Shown in pieces: positions 44,911 to 55,800 of a stretch of DNA of 64,000 nucleotides. Source of the stretch: Monarcha castaneiventris obscurior (taxonomy: Eukaryota; Chordata; Aves; Passeriformes; Monarchidae); the NCBI GenBank assembly GCA_026261815.1, contig JAMPIT010000856.1, forward strand, positions 8,292,001 to 8,356,000, in the 5' to 3' direction. Under the pieces are notes generated by a model, which saw nothing but the letters and a program-made list of their open reading frames with translations, was not told the DNA's origin and did no database searches. How positions within the stretch are numbered: position 1 is the first letter of the stretch; the number at the start of each line of letters is the position of its first letter. The position numbers and the translations under genes are program-made.

Positions 44911-45518
44911 GCTCCTGAGACGAGGCAAAGCCGGGCCAGGCGGGGTTTAATTGCTCTGGCTCAGCTGGGCCCGGCTCAGCATTCCGGCCGCAGTCGGGAT
45001 TTGCCTCCCGAGCGGCCTCCCAGGGATATCCGAGGCCGGAGCAGCTCAGGGACGAGGCAGCCGAGAGCTGCCGCCATGGGAGATATTCCAGAGGGAATTG
45101 TCCGGAATCTTGCGGCCGGGATGAGCTGGGATGAGCTCGGAGCCTCCGGGGCGTCCTTCCCACAAGGTTGGGAGCATCCGGGGACAGCTCTGGGATGGGA
45201 AATGCCGATTGCCCGGAATATTCTGTCCTGGGTGAGCGCTGGAGTTGGGATCGGCCGTGGCTCCTTTCCCGCGTGGGCCGGAGGATCCTGGTTTTCCGGT
45301 TTTTCCCGGTTTTTGGCGGATGTGTGGCTGTGAGGGAATTCCCGGCCCTGCAGCCTCTGCTCAGGATGTTCCCTGTTCCTTCTCTCCCTGCTCCGGTGAT
45401 CCCATAAATCCTGAGCGATCCCAAACTGCTCCCACCCGGAGCTGGAATATTCCCGCTCCTGCTGATTTCCCTCCCACGGGAAAAATCCACTCCCGTGTGT
45501 CCCACTGCTCATCCTTCC
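44911..45518. other. GC-rich unique sequence, no gene recognised
   Basis: Moderately CpG-rich, with open frames on both strands lacking any recognised domain or splice context. Confidence 0.4.
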
Positions 45519-45700
45519 AGGATCAGCAAATCCCAGGATCAGCAAATCCTAGGATCAGCAAATCCCGGGATGGTTTGGGATGGGAAGGATTTTAAAGCTC
45601 ATCCAATTCCATGGGCAGGGATGCTTTTCCGCATCCCAGATTTCTCCAAGCCCCATCCAACCTGGCCTTGGACACTTCCAGGGATGGGAATTCTCTGGAA
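45519..45700. repeat. 16-bp triplet repeat followed by a minus-strand CR1 fragment
   Basis: 'aggatcagcaaatccc' units start near 45519, 45535 and 45551. From about 45567, 'ggatggtttgggatgggaag', 'gggcagggatgcttttccgc' and 'ccaagccccatccaacctgg' form a CR1 3' end in minus orientation. Confidence 0.85.
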
Positions 45701-46361
45701 TATCCCAGGCCATATCAAATCCTGGGATGCTGATCCCACAAAAGCTGCTCCAGAGGGACTGGGAGAGTTTTTTATGGGATTTGTGAGGCAGGAAAACTCT
45801 GGGAATGTTTGCCACTTGTTGTTGCTGTTGGCCTGAGGTGAAGTTGGATTTTGAGGAGGAAAAATCTCCTCCTCTTCCCAAAATTCCCCTCTCCGGGAAT
45901 GGGATCGGAATCAGGTGAGAACGAAATTGGGAAGATAATTTTTTAGGGACTTCAAGGGAAAAAAATCCCAAATAAAAGCGTTTTTAGGGAGAGTTAGAGA
46001 AGGAAATGGGGAGGGAAGAAGGATAAAGCCGGAGCAGAATTCCAGGAATATCAGAGACTCCCAGCTGGATTTATCCAACCCTGCTGCTGCTCAGGGATGG
46101 GAAATCCCAAAATCCTCAGGATTTGCGGGATATAAATCATGGAAAAGCAGGAAAAATGGGAGAGGAAAGGCACTGGGAAAACGAGTATTCCCTAAAAATG
46201 CAGCTTTTCCTGCTTTTATCCCACCCTGCGGGTAACAATCAGAGCGTTTGGAGGCTGCCACAGGGAATAAAATCTGGGAAATCCGGACAATTCCAGGGCG
46301 GGATGGGCAGGACCGGAGAGGGAAATCAGGGAATGGGAGCAATTATTAAACAGTTTTTCCT
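45701..46361. other. Spacer, no gene recognised
   Basis: No supported feature. Confidence 0.4.
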
Positions 46362-46413
46362 CAATATTTTGGAATATTTTGGAGTATTTTGGAATATTTT
46401 GGAATATTTTGGA
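46362..46413. repeat. 10-bp array (TATTTTGGAA), about five copies
   Basis: 'aatattttggaatattttgg' and further units in tandem, with one A/G change. Confidence 0.9.
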
Positions 46414-48325
46414 ATTTTCTCTCCGTGTCTCCCTGAGACCACGGTGGGGGCAGGAAGGAGCCTGGAATCCCAGGAAAAAAGGCATGAGGAGAAGCCCCAG
46501 CGCTGTTTCCAGCAGCACCAGGAATTCCAGCGGATCTCGGAGCTGGGACTGCGGCTCCTCCTTTCTCTCCCGAAAAAAAAACCCGGAATGATTTGGGCAA
46601 GAACGGAGCTTCCGGAGCTCTCACCTCATTTTTTGGGATCACAGAATAATTCAGGCTCATTTGACCCCTCTTGCTCCCAGCTTTTGGAGAGCTGGATAAG
46701 GAGCTCATCCCGTTTATCTGTGGGAAAGGTGATTTCCCTTTTTTCCGGCTTCTTTCCTCCCAGAGATTTCCTTGTTATCCCAAAGAAAGGATAATCCCGG
46801 ATAGGAGGAAAAGGAATTGGATAAATCCAATTATCCCTTGGCCTGGCGAGGTGAACTCATCCCTGAAGTCATCCCTGAGGATTATTGGGAATAAACTCAG
46901 ACTTTTCCAAGCTTTTGAACCCGGCCCAAAGGTTCCCTGACCCCATTCCAGGCTGCAAATTCCAATTGGAAAAGTGCTGAGCTTCCCAAAAAAAAAAAAA
47001 CCCATCACAGCTTGGCTTGCAAGTGGAATTCTGGGAATCGGAGGTGCCGACCTGAATTTCAGGATTGCAGGAACGCAAAGCTGGGATGAGGGAAGGAACT
47101 TTGTTGGGAATATTTAGGAAGTGCTGGTGTCTTAATTCCGGTTATTTCCAATATCCAAAATTCCCTTCAGAATGGATTTCCTGGAAAACGCCAGCACTGC
47201 CTTCCAAGCTGCCTTCAAATTTCCCTCTCCCGGTTTTCCCACATTTCATTAAATCCCTGGAATGGTTCTGCTGGGAAAGGGATAAAGCTGATCCCGTTCC
47301 AACCCAACCAGATTGCTCCAAATCCCGTCCAAGCTAGCCTTGGATTCTCTGGAAAACTGGGAATTAGAACCATTCCTGTCGCAGCTCTTCCACTGAACTT
47401 GGATATCCCCTGGGAATGATGGGATAAATCCTTTCAATCCCCATTTTTCCCTGATTTTTTTTCAGGGATAGGGTGATCCCGAGGGCTCTTGGGAGCAGAG
47501 TATTCCAGGAATTTGGATGCCCGGTATTCAGGAGCTCCTGCAGGATCCAACCCATTCCAGAAGAAATCCATGATCCCATTCCCCGCTCCTGGGCGAGGAG
47601 CAGAAGGAAATTCCCGTGGGAATGAGGGCTCAGATCATATCCAAGGATTTTCCCAGATTGCAAGTGCAGCCCCAAATCCCGTTCCCAGCAGGATTTTCCC
47701 GTTTTTCCCTGGAAAAGAGGCTGCCAGCAGAGGGCACACAATCGATGGAGATGGGATCTATGAGCTCCTGCTTCCAGCTCTTCCCGAAGCCCTTTTCCAA
47801 GAGGACAAATGGAGGCAGGAAGCGACATTGCCAAGGTTGGACAGGATCGGGAATGGGATCCGTGTGTTCCATGGAAAAGCGGATTTATTCCCTGCTCACA
47901 AGCAGGCTTGGATCTGGTTGGATTTCCTTCCATCCTGCTCAATTTTTGGGATTTGGAGCTGATTTTTGGCTCCCTCAGAGGCCTCAAAAGTCCCAATTTT
48001 CCGTGGCCGGACGGGAATTTTTGGGATGCTCAGCCCAAAGCAGGAGAAGGATGGAGGCAGAGGAGACATTCCCAGAGCATTCCTGGATCCTAATCCCAGG
48101 GATGAGCGAGGAGGCTCAAACAGGAGGATCTGGGATCCCTCTTGCAGGATCTGGGTGCCTTTTCTGGGATTTAGGATGTGGAATTCCCTCTGGAATCCCA
48201 AATTTGGATGTTTACCCCTCCCACAGCTCCGATCCCTCCAGCCCTCTGGGAACTCATCCCAAGGAGTTTTTTTTCCTTGGAAGTGCCGGTTCTTCCTTCA
48301 GCTCTTCCCACTTTTCCAAGCAGCT
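46414..48325. other. Spacer with a CR1 fragment at 47256-47345
   Basis: 'ctggaatggttctgctggga' followed by 'ccaacccaaccagattgctc' and 'aatcccgtccaagctagcct' is a diverged minus-strand CR1 end. No gene was recognised. Confidence 0.45.
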
Positions 48326-48385
48326 CCCATCCCATCCCATCCCATCCCATCCCATCCCATCCCATCCCATCCCATCCCATCCCAT
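48326..48385. repeat. (CCCAT)12 microsatellite
   Basis: Twelve perfect pentamers. Confidence 0.98.
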
Positions 48386-48694
48386 CCCAAGGAATTTAAC
48401 TCTCTCCACCCTCAGAGAATGGGAATTTCCCTGGCTCCTTCTGGCTCCTGAGGATTCCCAAATGTCAAATTCCATTGGAAAAGCTCAGCAAGCCGGAGTC
48501 TGCCGCCATCATTCCCAATGATCTCCAGCCTGGTTTTCCTGCTTTTCTCTGGAATATTCCCTCCTGGCAAAGCTCTGGAGACACCATCGGGATCAGGGAG
48601 CTCCTTGGAGCCGGGATAATGAGGGCTGAGCAAGGAATTCCTGGGAAATCATTTGTTTCCCTGTTTTTTGCCGTGCCACGAGCTGAGAGCCAGG

Positions 48695-48850
48695 GAATCC
48701 CGGAATTCTGGGATGGTTTGGTGGGAAGGGATCTTAAACTCATCCAGTTCCAACCCCGACACATTCCACAATCCCAGGTTCCTCCGAACTCCATCCTTGG
48801 ACATGTCCAGACATTCCAGCTTCTTCCCATCCTCCCAGGCAAGAATTCCT
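48695..48850 (-). mobile_element. CR1 LINE 3'-end fragment
   Basis: 'ggaattctgggatggtttgg', 'catccagttccaaccccgac', 'caggttcctccgaactccat' and 'ccttggacatgtccaga'. Minus orientation. Confidence 0.85.
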
Positions 48851-49439
48851 TCCCAATATCCCAAAATCCCATCTACCCCTGCCCTCTGTTCCCTGTCCAA
48901 AGGGATGGAAGGATTATTTTGGGATCCTTCCATCATTCCCAGAAAGAGCGGGAATGATGCTCTCCCAACTTCCAGATCTTCTCCATGGATTTGCAGCATT
49001 CCAGGGGTTCCTTTCCCTCACTTTCTTGGAGCTGGAGATCCCTCGGATTCCACCAGCACTTCTTCCAAGATATTCCAAGGGGGGAGGTGTTAATTTTGGG
49101 ATGAGGGCTTGGAGGAGTCTGGATCTGCTCCTGGTTTTGCCACAAACTTCCCGTGTGACCCTATGGAAAAATCTGGGAATAAAACGTTGTGTCCCTGAGG
49201 ATGATCCCATTTTCCCAATCTCTGCCTCACCGGGGCCGGCAGCTTTTGCAGGAATGTGGGATCTTCGTGGCAGGGACCGGGATATCAGCCCCAAATCCCT
49301 GGGAATGGGAAGGGAAAGGATAATGGGAATGGGAGAAGGGGGAGGGGGCTGGCTGGGCATCCCCTATGGAATGTGGGCTTGGAATGCCCAGGCTGGATCC
49401 CGGTGGTGGGTGGGGCTGGGGCTTCATTCTGTGGGATCT
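48851..49439. other. Spacer, no gene recognised
   Basis: No supported feature. Confidence 0.4.
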
Positions 49440-49880
49440 CAGGATCACCCAGGGATACGGATTTGGGATCGCTCAGAAATTCCAGGAGTTTGGGATGCGA
49501 TTAAGGACCATAAATCCCAACTGCTTCTTCCCAGGAATCTGGGATTCCTCAGAAATTCCAGGAGTTTGGGGCATGATCAAGGATCATAAATCCCTGGATG
49601 CTCCTTCCCATGGATTTGGATTTAGGGTTGGATATGGATATGGATTTGGGATCCCTCAGAACTTCCAGGTCTTTGGACTTTAAGGATCATAAATCCCAGC
49701 TGCTCCTTCCCAGGAATCTGCGATTCCTCAGAACTTCCAGGAGTTTGGAATGTGATCAAGGATCATAAATCCCTGGCTGTTCCCTCCCAGGGATCTGGAT
49801 TTGGGATCCCTCAGAACTTCCAGGAGTTTGGGATGTGATTCGGGACCAGAAATCCCAGCTGCTCCTTCCCAGGAATGCCA
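49440..49880. repeat. ~72-107-bp diverged tandem array, five copies
   Basis: 'ttccagg' anchor words, four followed by 'agtttgg', fall at 49480, 49556, 49663, 49735 and 49818. Each unit also has 'ggatcataaatccc' and 'cttcccaggaatct' segments. The uneven spacing reflects indels. Confidence 0.85.
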
Positions 49881-50907
49881 TAAATCCCGATAAAACCAGC
49901 TCAGCGTTAAAGGAGCCATGAGCAATCCATAAAAAATTATGGAAAGACCCGGATGTGATTCCCAGAGTGGGAGCAAATCCCGGCTGTTGGTTCCTGGCCC
50001 TTTTGGAATGAGCTTTTTCCTCCTTGCTCCATCCCAAATTTACAGGGATATTCCCCCTCTGGATCCACTCCCTGACCTTGGATTGGACTTGGAGGCTGGA
50101 AGGGAAAAGCCAAACAATTTCTGGGATGGAAAAAGGATCCGGAGGCTCCACTGATCCCAAATTCAATTATTCCTCCTAAAACCATCCCTAATTTATTCAT
50201 CCCGACTTTCCCTGGATGGATCTGTGGCTGGATGAACTCCTCAACACATCCAGCTCTCCACCAGCATCCCAGAGAATTCATTTAAGGAATTAGCAGCAAT
50301 TCCAAGGATTTTGTCCCCTCGGATTTGGGGGCCTCCAGAATTCCAGCTCCTCTGCTCTGCAGAAATTCCTTCCCAGCAACAGAATCCATGGAATCATTTT
50401 CCCTCTGGAGGGGCCTGACCTCCAGGGAAGTCTTTGAAGGGAAAAAATTCCATTGAATTTTAATTCCATTTAATTCCATTCAATTCCATTTCATTTTGGG
50501 TTAAATTGGGGGTTATTGATCCATAATTAAGTGGGGTTTTCCAATGGAAAGGGAACACATTTTCCAGCAAGGAATGGGATTTGGGTGGCATTTGTGAGAT
50601 TGGGTCTCCAGCAAAAGTCTTGGAGAAGTGCAAGGAAGTGAAAATTCCCAATTTTTGTCTCCTCTTGCCCAGTTAATGAACAACCAGTCCCTGGAAAAGC
50701 AAAATTCCTTTGGTTTTCCCAGAATAAATCAATCACTGGGATTCAAGGATAAGAAATCCTAGCTCCATGAAAATCATGGAATTGCTGATTTTTACCACTG
50801 AATTATCCAAGATATTTCAAAAGCTGCCAGGAATTTGGGCTCCCGCTTCCCTTCCCTGCTCATCCTGGTCTTCCAATAAATTGGGAATTCAGCATTGGAC
50901 TAAAAAT
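49881..50907. other. Spacer, no gene recognised
   Basis: A short run of 'attccatttaattccattca' words (50455-50500) is ATTCC-like. Nothing else was supported. Confidence 0.4.
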
Positions 50908-50950
50908 CCTTTCAAGGTCTCTCCCAACCCAAACCATCCCATGATCCCAC
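50908..50950 (+). mobile_element. CR1 3'-tail fragment
   Basis: 'tttcaaggtctctcccaacc' then 'caaaccatcccatgatcc'. Confidence 0.7.
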
Positions 50951-51720
50951 AAAATTTGTCAGGAATTCAGGGAATGTTGGTGCCAACCCAGAGCTCCTCT
51001 CCTGCTTTCCAGGGGCTGTTGCTCAGCACAGAATTCCCATGGGAATTATTTTTCTCCAAGCTTTTTGATGGAAATCATCCCTTTCCAGCATGGATTAAAT
51101 GCTAAAACGTGGGAAGATAGAGCTGAGCAGTGGAATTTTTTCTCTTCTCAAGGATTTCAGGAATATTTTCCGGTTATTGGGAAGAATTTGGATATTTCCC
51201 AGATCTGAACAAGGGATGGGAATTAAGAAATCCAAGCAGAGAATCCCGGGAAAAGCCACTATGGAATTTTTGAGCCCACCCAAAATCCATGGGGTTGAAA
51301 CTTCCCTTGGATGAGGGATTTGGGAATGTTCGGCTGGAGAGGGGAGACGGCAAAGTGAGGGCAGGATTTGGGAATGGATATCCCGATCCTGCTGCAACGG
51401 TGCCAAAGGATTTTAGGGAATTCTGGCACCCAAAAATGGAGGTTTTCCTGGATTGATGATGTTTTCCTGGAGGATAAAACACAAGGATGGACTTGATCTC
51501 AAAAGCTTTGGATGGATCGAGGGATCATCCCAGTTTTCCTCGGGATTTAGGGAGGACTTCAAGTCTTTGTAATCCTTGGAATTCTTGGTGGATTTCTCCA
51601 TGGAAAATTCCTCCGTAAGACCTAAGAGGGGACTTTATGGAGAGGGAATTCTCACTGAGTCCTGGGAAGAAATTCCTGCTGTTGTTGGAATGTGGAGAGA
51701 AACACAGAATTGTTTGGAAT

Positions 51721-51865
51721 GATGGAATCATGGAATGCTTTGGGTGGGAAGGGACTTGAAAATCATCCGCTTCCAACACTTCCCATTATCCCAGGCTGCT
51801 CCAAGCCCCATCCAACCGGGACATTCCCGGGATGGAGTAGCCACAACTTCTCTGGACAAGACCTC
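51721..51865 (-). mobile_element. CR1 LINE 3'-end fragment
   Basis: 'atggaatcatggaatgcttt', 'gggtgggaagggacttgaaa', 'caggctgctccaagccccat' and 'agccacaacttctctgga'. Minus orientation. Confidence 0.9.
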
Positions 51866-52105
51866 AAGGATCAAATCCGAGCATTCCCAAAAATTCATCG
51901 GGATGATCCAACCTGTCTGCAGCGGCTTCCTGTGGGAATGCCGCCGGGATAGGAGGGATGTGGGATGCAGGGCTGGGATGAGGCAAAATCTGTGGGGAAG
52001 GAACAGGAATCATGAGGGGATCTCGGGCACCTTGTTTCCCAAACTTCTGGGATTCCTGACTCTGGGAAAGAATTCCAAAGTGATGAGGAGGATCCTTGCT
52101 CCAGC

Positions 52106-52195
52106 CAAATCCCTGGAAGTGTTCGAGGACGGGGCTTGGAGCAACCTGGGATAGTGGAAGGTGTCCGGATGGGAAAAAATGAATTAATTCCAACC
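52106..52195 (+). mobile_element. CR1 LINE 3'-end fragment
   Basis: 'atccctggaagtgttcgagg' and 'gcttggagcaacctgggata', then 'gtggaaggtgtccggatggg'. Plus orientation. Confidence 0.85.
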
Positions 52196-52700
52196 CAATG
52201 GAATGAGCTCTGGAATAAATGGGGCAGGATCTGCCTGGCTCTTCCCAGCTCCTTGTGGAATCCTCAGGAATTACAGGAGGGAGTAAATCCCTGTGCCAGG
52301 AAAGTGTGGGCTCCTTTCCATAACCACAAGAGCTCCGAGGAGGGATTGGAGGAGGGATTGGGAGATGGATTTGAGGATGGATTCGAGGATGGATTCAGCA
52401 CTCCTGGGAGCCTGCCGCTCTCCTGAGCCCCTGCTGGAAAGCCGGGAATTTCATTGCCTGCCTTTGGGATGGGGTCAGGAGGTGTCGCTTGGCCCTACTT
52501 TCTGCAATTCCCGTTTTACTCAAGCTCCTGTTCTCCCTCCAAAGGTCGTTTTCCTGAGAATTCCTGGAGAATTCCGGAGTGGGAGACTCCAGAAGAGCTC
52601 CACCAATTCCCAGCCGCGTCCTCCCTCTGTACTTCAGGATTTGTCCTAATTAGCTGGGAGAAAAGTGGGGAATCTCCGGTGCAATCCCTGATTTGCACAA

Positions 52701-52790
52701 TTCCCTTCCCTTCCCTTCCCTTCCCTTCCCTTCCCTTCCCTTCCCTTCCCTTCCCTTCCCTTCCCTTCCCTTCCCTTCCCTTCCCTTCCC
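52701..52790. repeat. (TTCCC)18 microsatellite
   Basis: Eighteen perfect pentamers. It is the pyrimidine-strand counterpart of the GGGAA array at 28.2 kb. Confidence 0.98.
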
Positions 52791-53639
52791 TTCCTTCTTT
52801 CCGTCCCCCCAATCCCGGCGCATTCCCACAGGGAGCCCCTGCAGAAAGGTTGGATCATCCTGATGAATTTTTGGGAATGCTTGGATTTGATCTTTGAGCT
52901 CTTTCCCATTCCGCTCTCTCCTGCTTTTCGGGGCTTTTCCCTTTTTTTGTCCCACACTAAATTCGCCACACCCTGTTCATCCCAACCTGCAGAATTCCCA
53001 TCAAACCGCCCTTGGAATTGCCGATGGAAGCGCAGCTCTTCGGGAGCCCCATTAGGCTGGGCTTTGTGTGCTCTGAAAGCCGCCTGACCTCTCTTTTCCA
53101 ATCAATTCCCAGTTATTAACCGGGAAGAACATCGGGAGCTGCATTTGCAAATGGAATGTGCTGCTGGATAATGAAGTCGCCCTCCTTAAAACATTCCAGG
53201 CGGGGGGAATGCATCCACTCCCGGATTGCAGTTCCCATCCCCGCACCCCCTGCCTTGCTCTGGATCCGGAGACAATTCGCGGAATTCCAAGGAACTCCAA
53301 GGAATCAAACTTCCCGAGCTGAGTTGCAGGGGCTGGCGCCTGGCAGGACTTTCCCTGAGCTGTTTCTTGGGATCTCTGGGAGTTTCTTGGGATCCCTGGG
53401 AGTTAAGCCCTTGGGGAGCTGAGCTGCTCAGAGCCGAGCTTAGAGCCGAGTTTAGCCATTAAACCGCTCCTACCTCCAGCCCGGGCTCAGGCAGTTCCTT
53501 CATCCAAACCAACGAATCCGGGGGGCTGCGGGAGCGCCGGCAGAGGGAGCGTCCCCCTTTTTGGGGGTGCATCCTCCTTTTTGGGATCCATCTCCCTTTT
53601 AGGGACCCATCCCCCATTTTAGAAGCGCCCCCCCCTTTT
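52791..53639. other. Spacer upstream of the CACNA1H CpG island
   Basis: No exon was supported. Confidence 0.4.
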
Positions 53640-54573
53640 TTTTTTTTGGGGGGGTGTCCCCCCCTCCCCCTTTTTGGGGTGCCCGGAGCTGCGCATCCCT
53701 CGCGGGATGGAGCGGGGCCAAACCCGCTCCGAGCCCTCTCCGCCCTCCCGGGGCTGCTTTTGGGGGTCCCGTGGGTGCCCCCCGTCCCGCAGCCCGAACA
53801 AAGGCGGGGAAGGGGCGATCGCGATCCGGCCCCGGCCCCGGCCCCGGCCCCGGCCCGCCCCGCCGGGGCTGCCCCGGCTCCTCCCGGCCCCCGCCCCCGC
53901 CGCCCCCGCTCTCCCCTCCCCTCGCTCTCCCTCCTCCCCCGGTAAATCCGAAGTTTCCTGTTGGGCACGGGCGAAGCTCGGCGGAGCCGCTGCCTCCTCC
54001 TCTTCCTCGCTCCTTGGGATTTACCGTCGGGAGAGGCTCGGGAAGGGCCCCCGCCGCCTCCACCTCTCCTCCTTTTCCTCCTCCTCCTCCTCCTCTTCCC
54101 CAGCCTTCCTCCATCCTCCATCCCCGCGGGCGGCCGCCGCACGCCGAGCCCCAGAGCCCTCCCCGCTCCTCCCCGCTGGATTTTGGGGGTGCCGCCGCGC
54201 CTGGGGGGGTGGGGGAGCTCCGGCACCCCCGGGAGCCGCGATTGTCGCCGGTCCCATGTGAGCTGCAAGGCACGGCTATGCCCCTGGGGACACCGCTAAG
54301 GTAGGACACCCCCCCCCCCAAAAATCCGCCATCCCCCCCGATACAACGCCGGAAAGCTCCGCCGGGAGCTCTGCCAGGGGGTCCCCGAAGGCTGCGGGGC
54401 ACCCCCAGCTCGCCGGGGGGCGGGAGAGCGGCCGCGCCCGGGCGGAGGCTCGACCTCACCCCCCGCCCCCCCACACCTCCGCCCGCCTTTGTTGTGGCTG
54501 GAGCGCCGGGACCCGGCGGAGCATCCCCGGGAGCGGGCAGGGGACAGCCCTGACCCGCTGCCCTCGCCCGCAG
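53640..54573 (+). promoter_or_regulatory. CACNA1H: CACNA1H CpG island, promoter and likely 5' UTR exon
   Basis: Very CpG-rich, ending at the splice acceptor ccctcgcccgcag (AG at 54572-54573) just before the coding exon. A noncoding exon ending at 54300 is suggested by CGCTAAG/GTAGGA, which would leave a 273-bp intron (54301-54573). The island includes four perfect GGCCCC hexamers (53828-53851). Promoter location is inferred from composition and context. Long open frames on both strands here are GC artefacts. Confidence 0.65.
53828..53856. repeat. (GGCCCC)4 hexanucleotide repeat
   Basis: Four perfect units plus a partial fifth. The minus strand is (GGGGCC)n, a G-quadruplex-prone motif. Confidence 0.95.
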
Positions 54574-54591
54574 GTGCTGCTGGCCGCGACC

Positions 54592-54878
54592 ATGAGCGCC
54601 GGCGACAGCCGCGAGCCGCGCCCGGCCGAGGTGCGGGTGCCCATCACGGCGCCGCGCCGCCCCGAGCAGCCGCCCGAGGATGCCGGTACCGGCTCCGGCA
54701 GCGGCTCCGGCAGCGGCTCCGGCTCCAGCAGCGGCTCCCCCGGCCGCGAGCCGCCCGCCGAGCTGGGCTCCGAGGAGGAGGAGCAGGTGCCGTACCCGGC
54801 GCTGGCACCCACCGCCTTCTTCTGCCTCAAGCAAACCACCCGCCCGCGCAGCTGGTGCCTCAGGCTGGTCTGTAATCC
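54592..54878 (+). CDS. CACNA1H: CACNA1H first coding exon (T-type calcium channel Cav3.2, residues 1-96, partial)
   Basis: Encodes the cytoplasmic N-terminus of a low-voltage-activated calcium channel alpha-1 subunit, just before segment IS1. Visible marks: EVRVPI at 13-18, an acidic EEEEQ stretch, then [14 protein letters not shown] and [14 protein letters not shown]. These match the Cav3.2 N-terminus ([26 protein letters not shown]), which separates it from Cav3.1 and Cav3.3 less sharply than the neighbourhood does. The middle is a Gly-Ser run ([16 protein letters not shown]) from GGCTCC/GGCAGC repeats. ATG 54592 has A at -3. The exon ends after two bases of a proline codon at 54878, followed by ATATCCTTTC. 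Exon 2 (IS1, starting WFEHVS in family members) is not in the window. Confidence 0.92.
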
Positions 54879-54888
54879 ATATCCTTTC
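54879..54888 (+). promoter_or_regulatory. CACNA1H: U12-type AT-AC 5' splice site (ATATCCTTTC)
   Basis: The exon/intron join has no GT. The sequence directly after AATCC is ATATCCTTTC, the consensus donor of minor-spliceosome AT-AC introns. AT-AC introns at this conserved place are known in voltage-gated sodium and calcium channel genes. The matching AC acceptor and branch site lie beyond the window. Confidence 0.88.
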
Positions 54889-55080
54889 CCTCGGGAGCGC
54901 CGGGATAGCCCTCGGGACACCGGGAATACCCACCGGGACCCTCCCCGTGGCCGGAGCATCCCGGCAGAGCAGCGCGTCCCCGGGTTCGGGCAGCGCTCGG
55001 AGCCCCCGCGGTGCCCGGCGTGTCCTCGGCGTGTCCCCAATCCCGGCCCGGAGAGGGAGACGGGAGGGATTGGAGGCAGC

Positions 55081-55800
55081 GGGACACTCAGGGAGCGCGT
55101 CCCCCCTTTTCAGGGACAGACAAGGAGCGCGTCCCCCTTGTCCCCCCCTTTTTAGGGACAGGCAGGGAGCGGCTCCCCCCTTTTTTAGGGACACTCAGGG
55201 AGGGTGTCCCCCATGTCCCCCCTTTTTTAGGCACAGGCAGGGAGCGTGTCCCCCTTGTCCCTCCTTTTTTTGGGGACACTCAGGGAGCGCGTCCCCCTCG
55301 TCCCCCCTTTTTTAGGGACACGCAGGGAGCGTATCCCCCTTGTCCCCCCCTTTTTAGGGACATGCAGGGAGCTCGTCCCCCCTTTTTTGGAGACACTCAG
55401 GGAGCGCGTCCGCCGTGTCCCCCCTTTTTTAGGGACACTTAGGGAGCGCGTTCCCCCTTTTTTAGGGACACTTAGGGAGCGCGTCCCCCCTTTTTTAGGG
55501 ACACGCAGGGAGCGCGTCCCCCTTGTCCCCTCCTTTTTAGGGACAGGCAGGGAGCGTGTCCCCCTCGTCCCCCCTTTTTTAGGGACAGGCAGGGAGCGTG
55601 TCCCCCTCGTCCCCCCTTTTTTAGGGACAGGCAGGGAGCGTGTCCCCCTTGTTCCCCCATTTTTAGGGACAGGCAGGGAGCGTGTCCCCCTTGTCCCCTC
55701 CTTTTTAGGGACACGCAGGGAGCGTATCCGCCGTGTCCCCCCTTTTTTAGGGACACTCAGGGAGCGCGTCCCCCTCGTCCCCCCTTTTTTAGGGACACGC
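55081..55800. repeat. 42-bp minisatellite, about 17 copies, in CACNA1H intron 1
   Basis: The unit is 'agggacaggcagggagcg' plus 'tgtcccccttgtccccccttttt', period 42 bp (e.g. starts at 55539, 55581 and 55623). The first copies are shorter and more diverged. It begins about 200 bp inside the U12 intron. Because 42 is a multiple of three, it opens long false frames on both strands. Confidence 0.95.

Noticed and set aside
54879..55155. Extension of the CACNA1H exon along its open frame
   Set aside because: Channel similarity ends at VCN(P), and a U12 donor follows. The extra residues are intronic.
53599..55194. Minus-strand 531-residue open frame over the CACNA1H island
   Set aside because: GC-rich artefact antisense to the recognised CACNA1H exon, with no domains.
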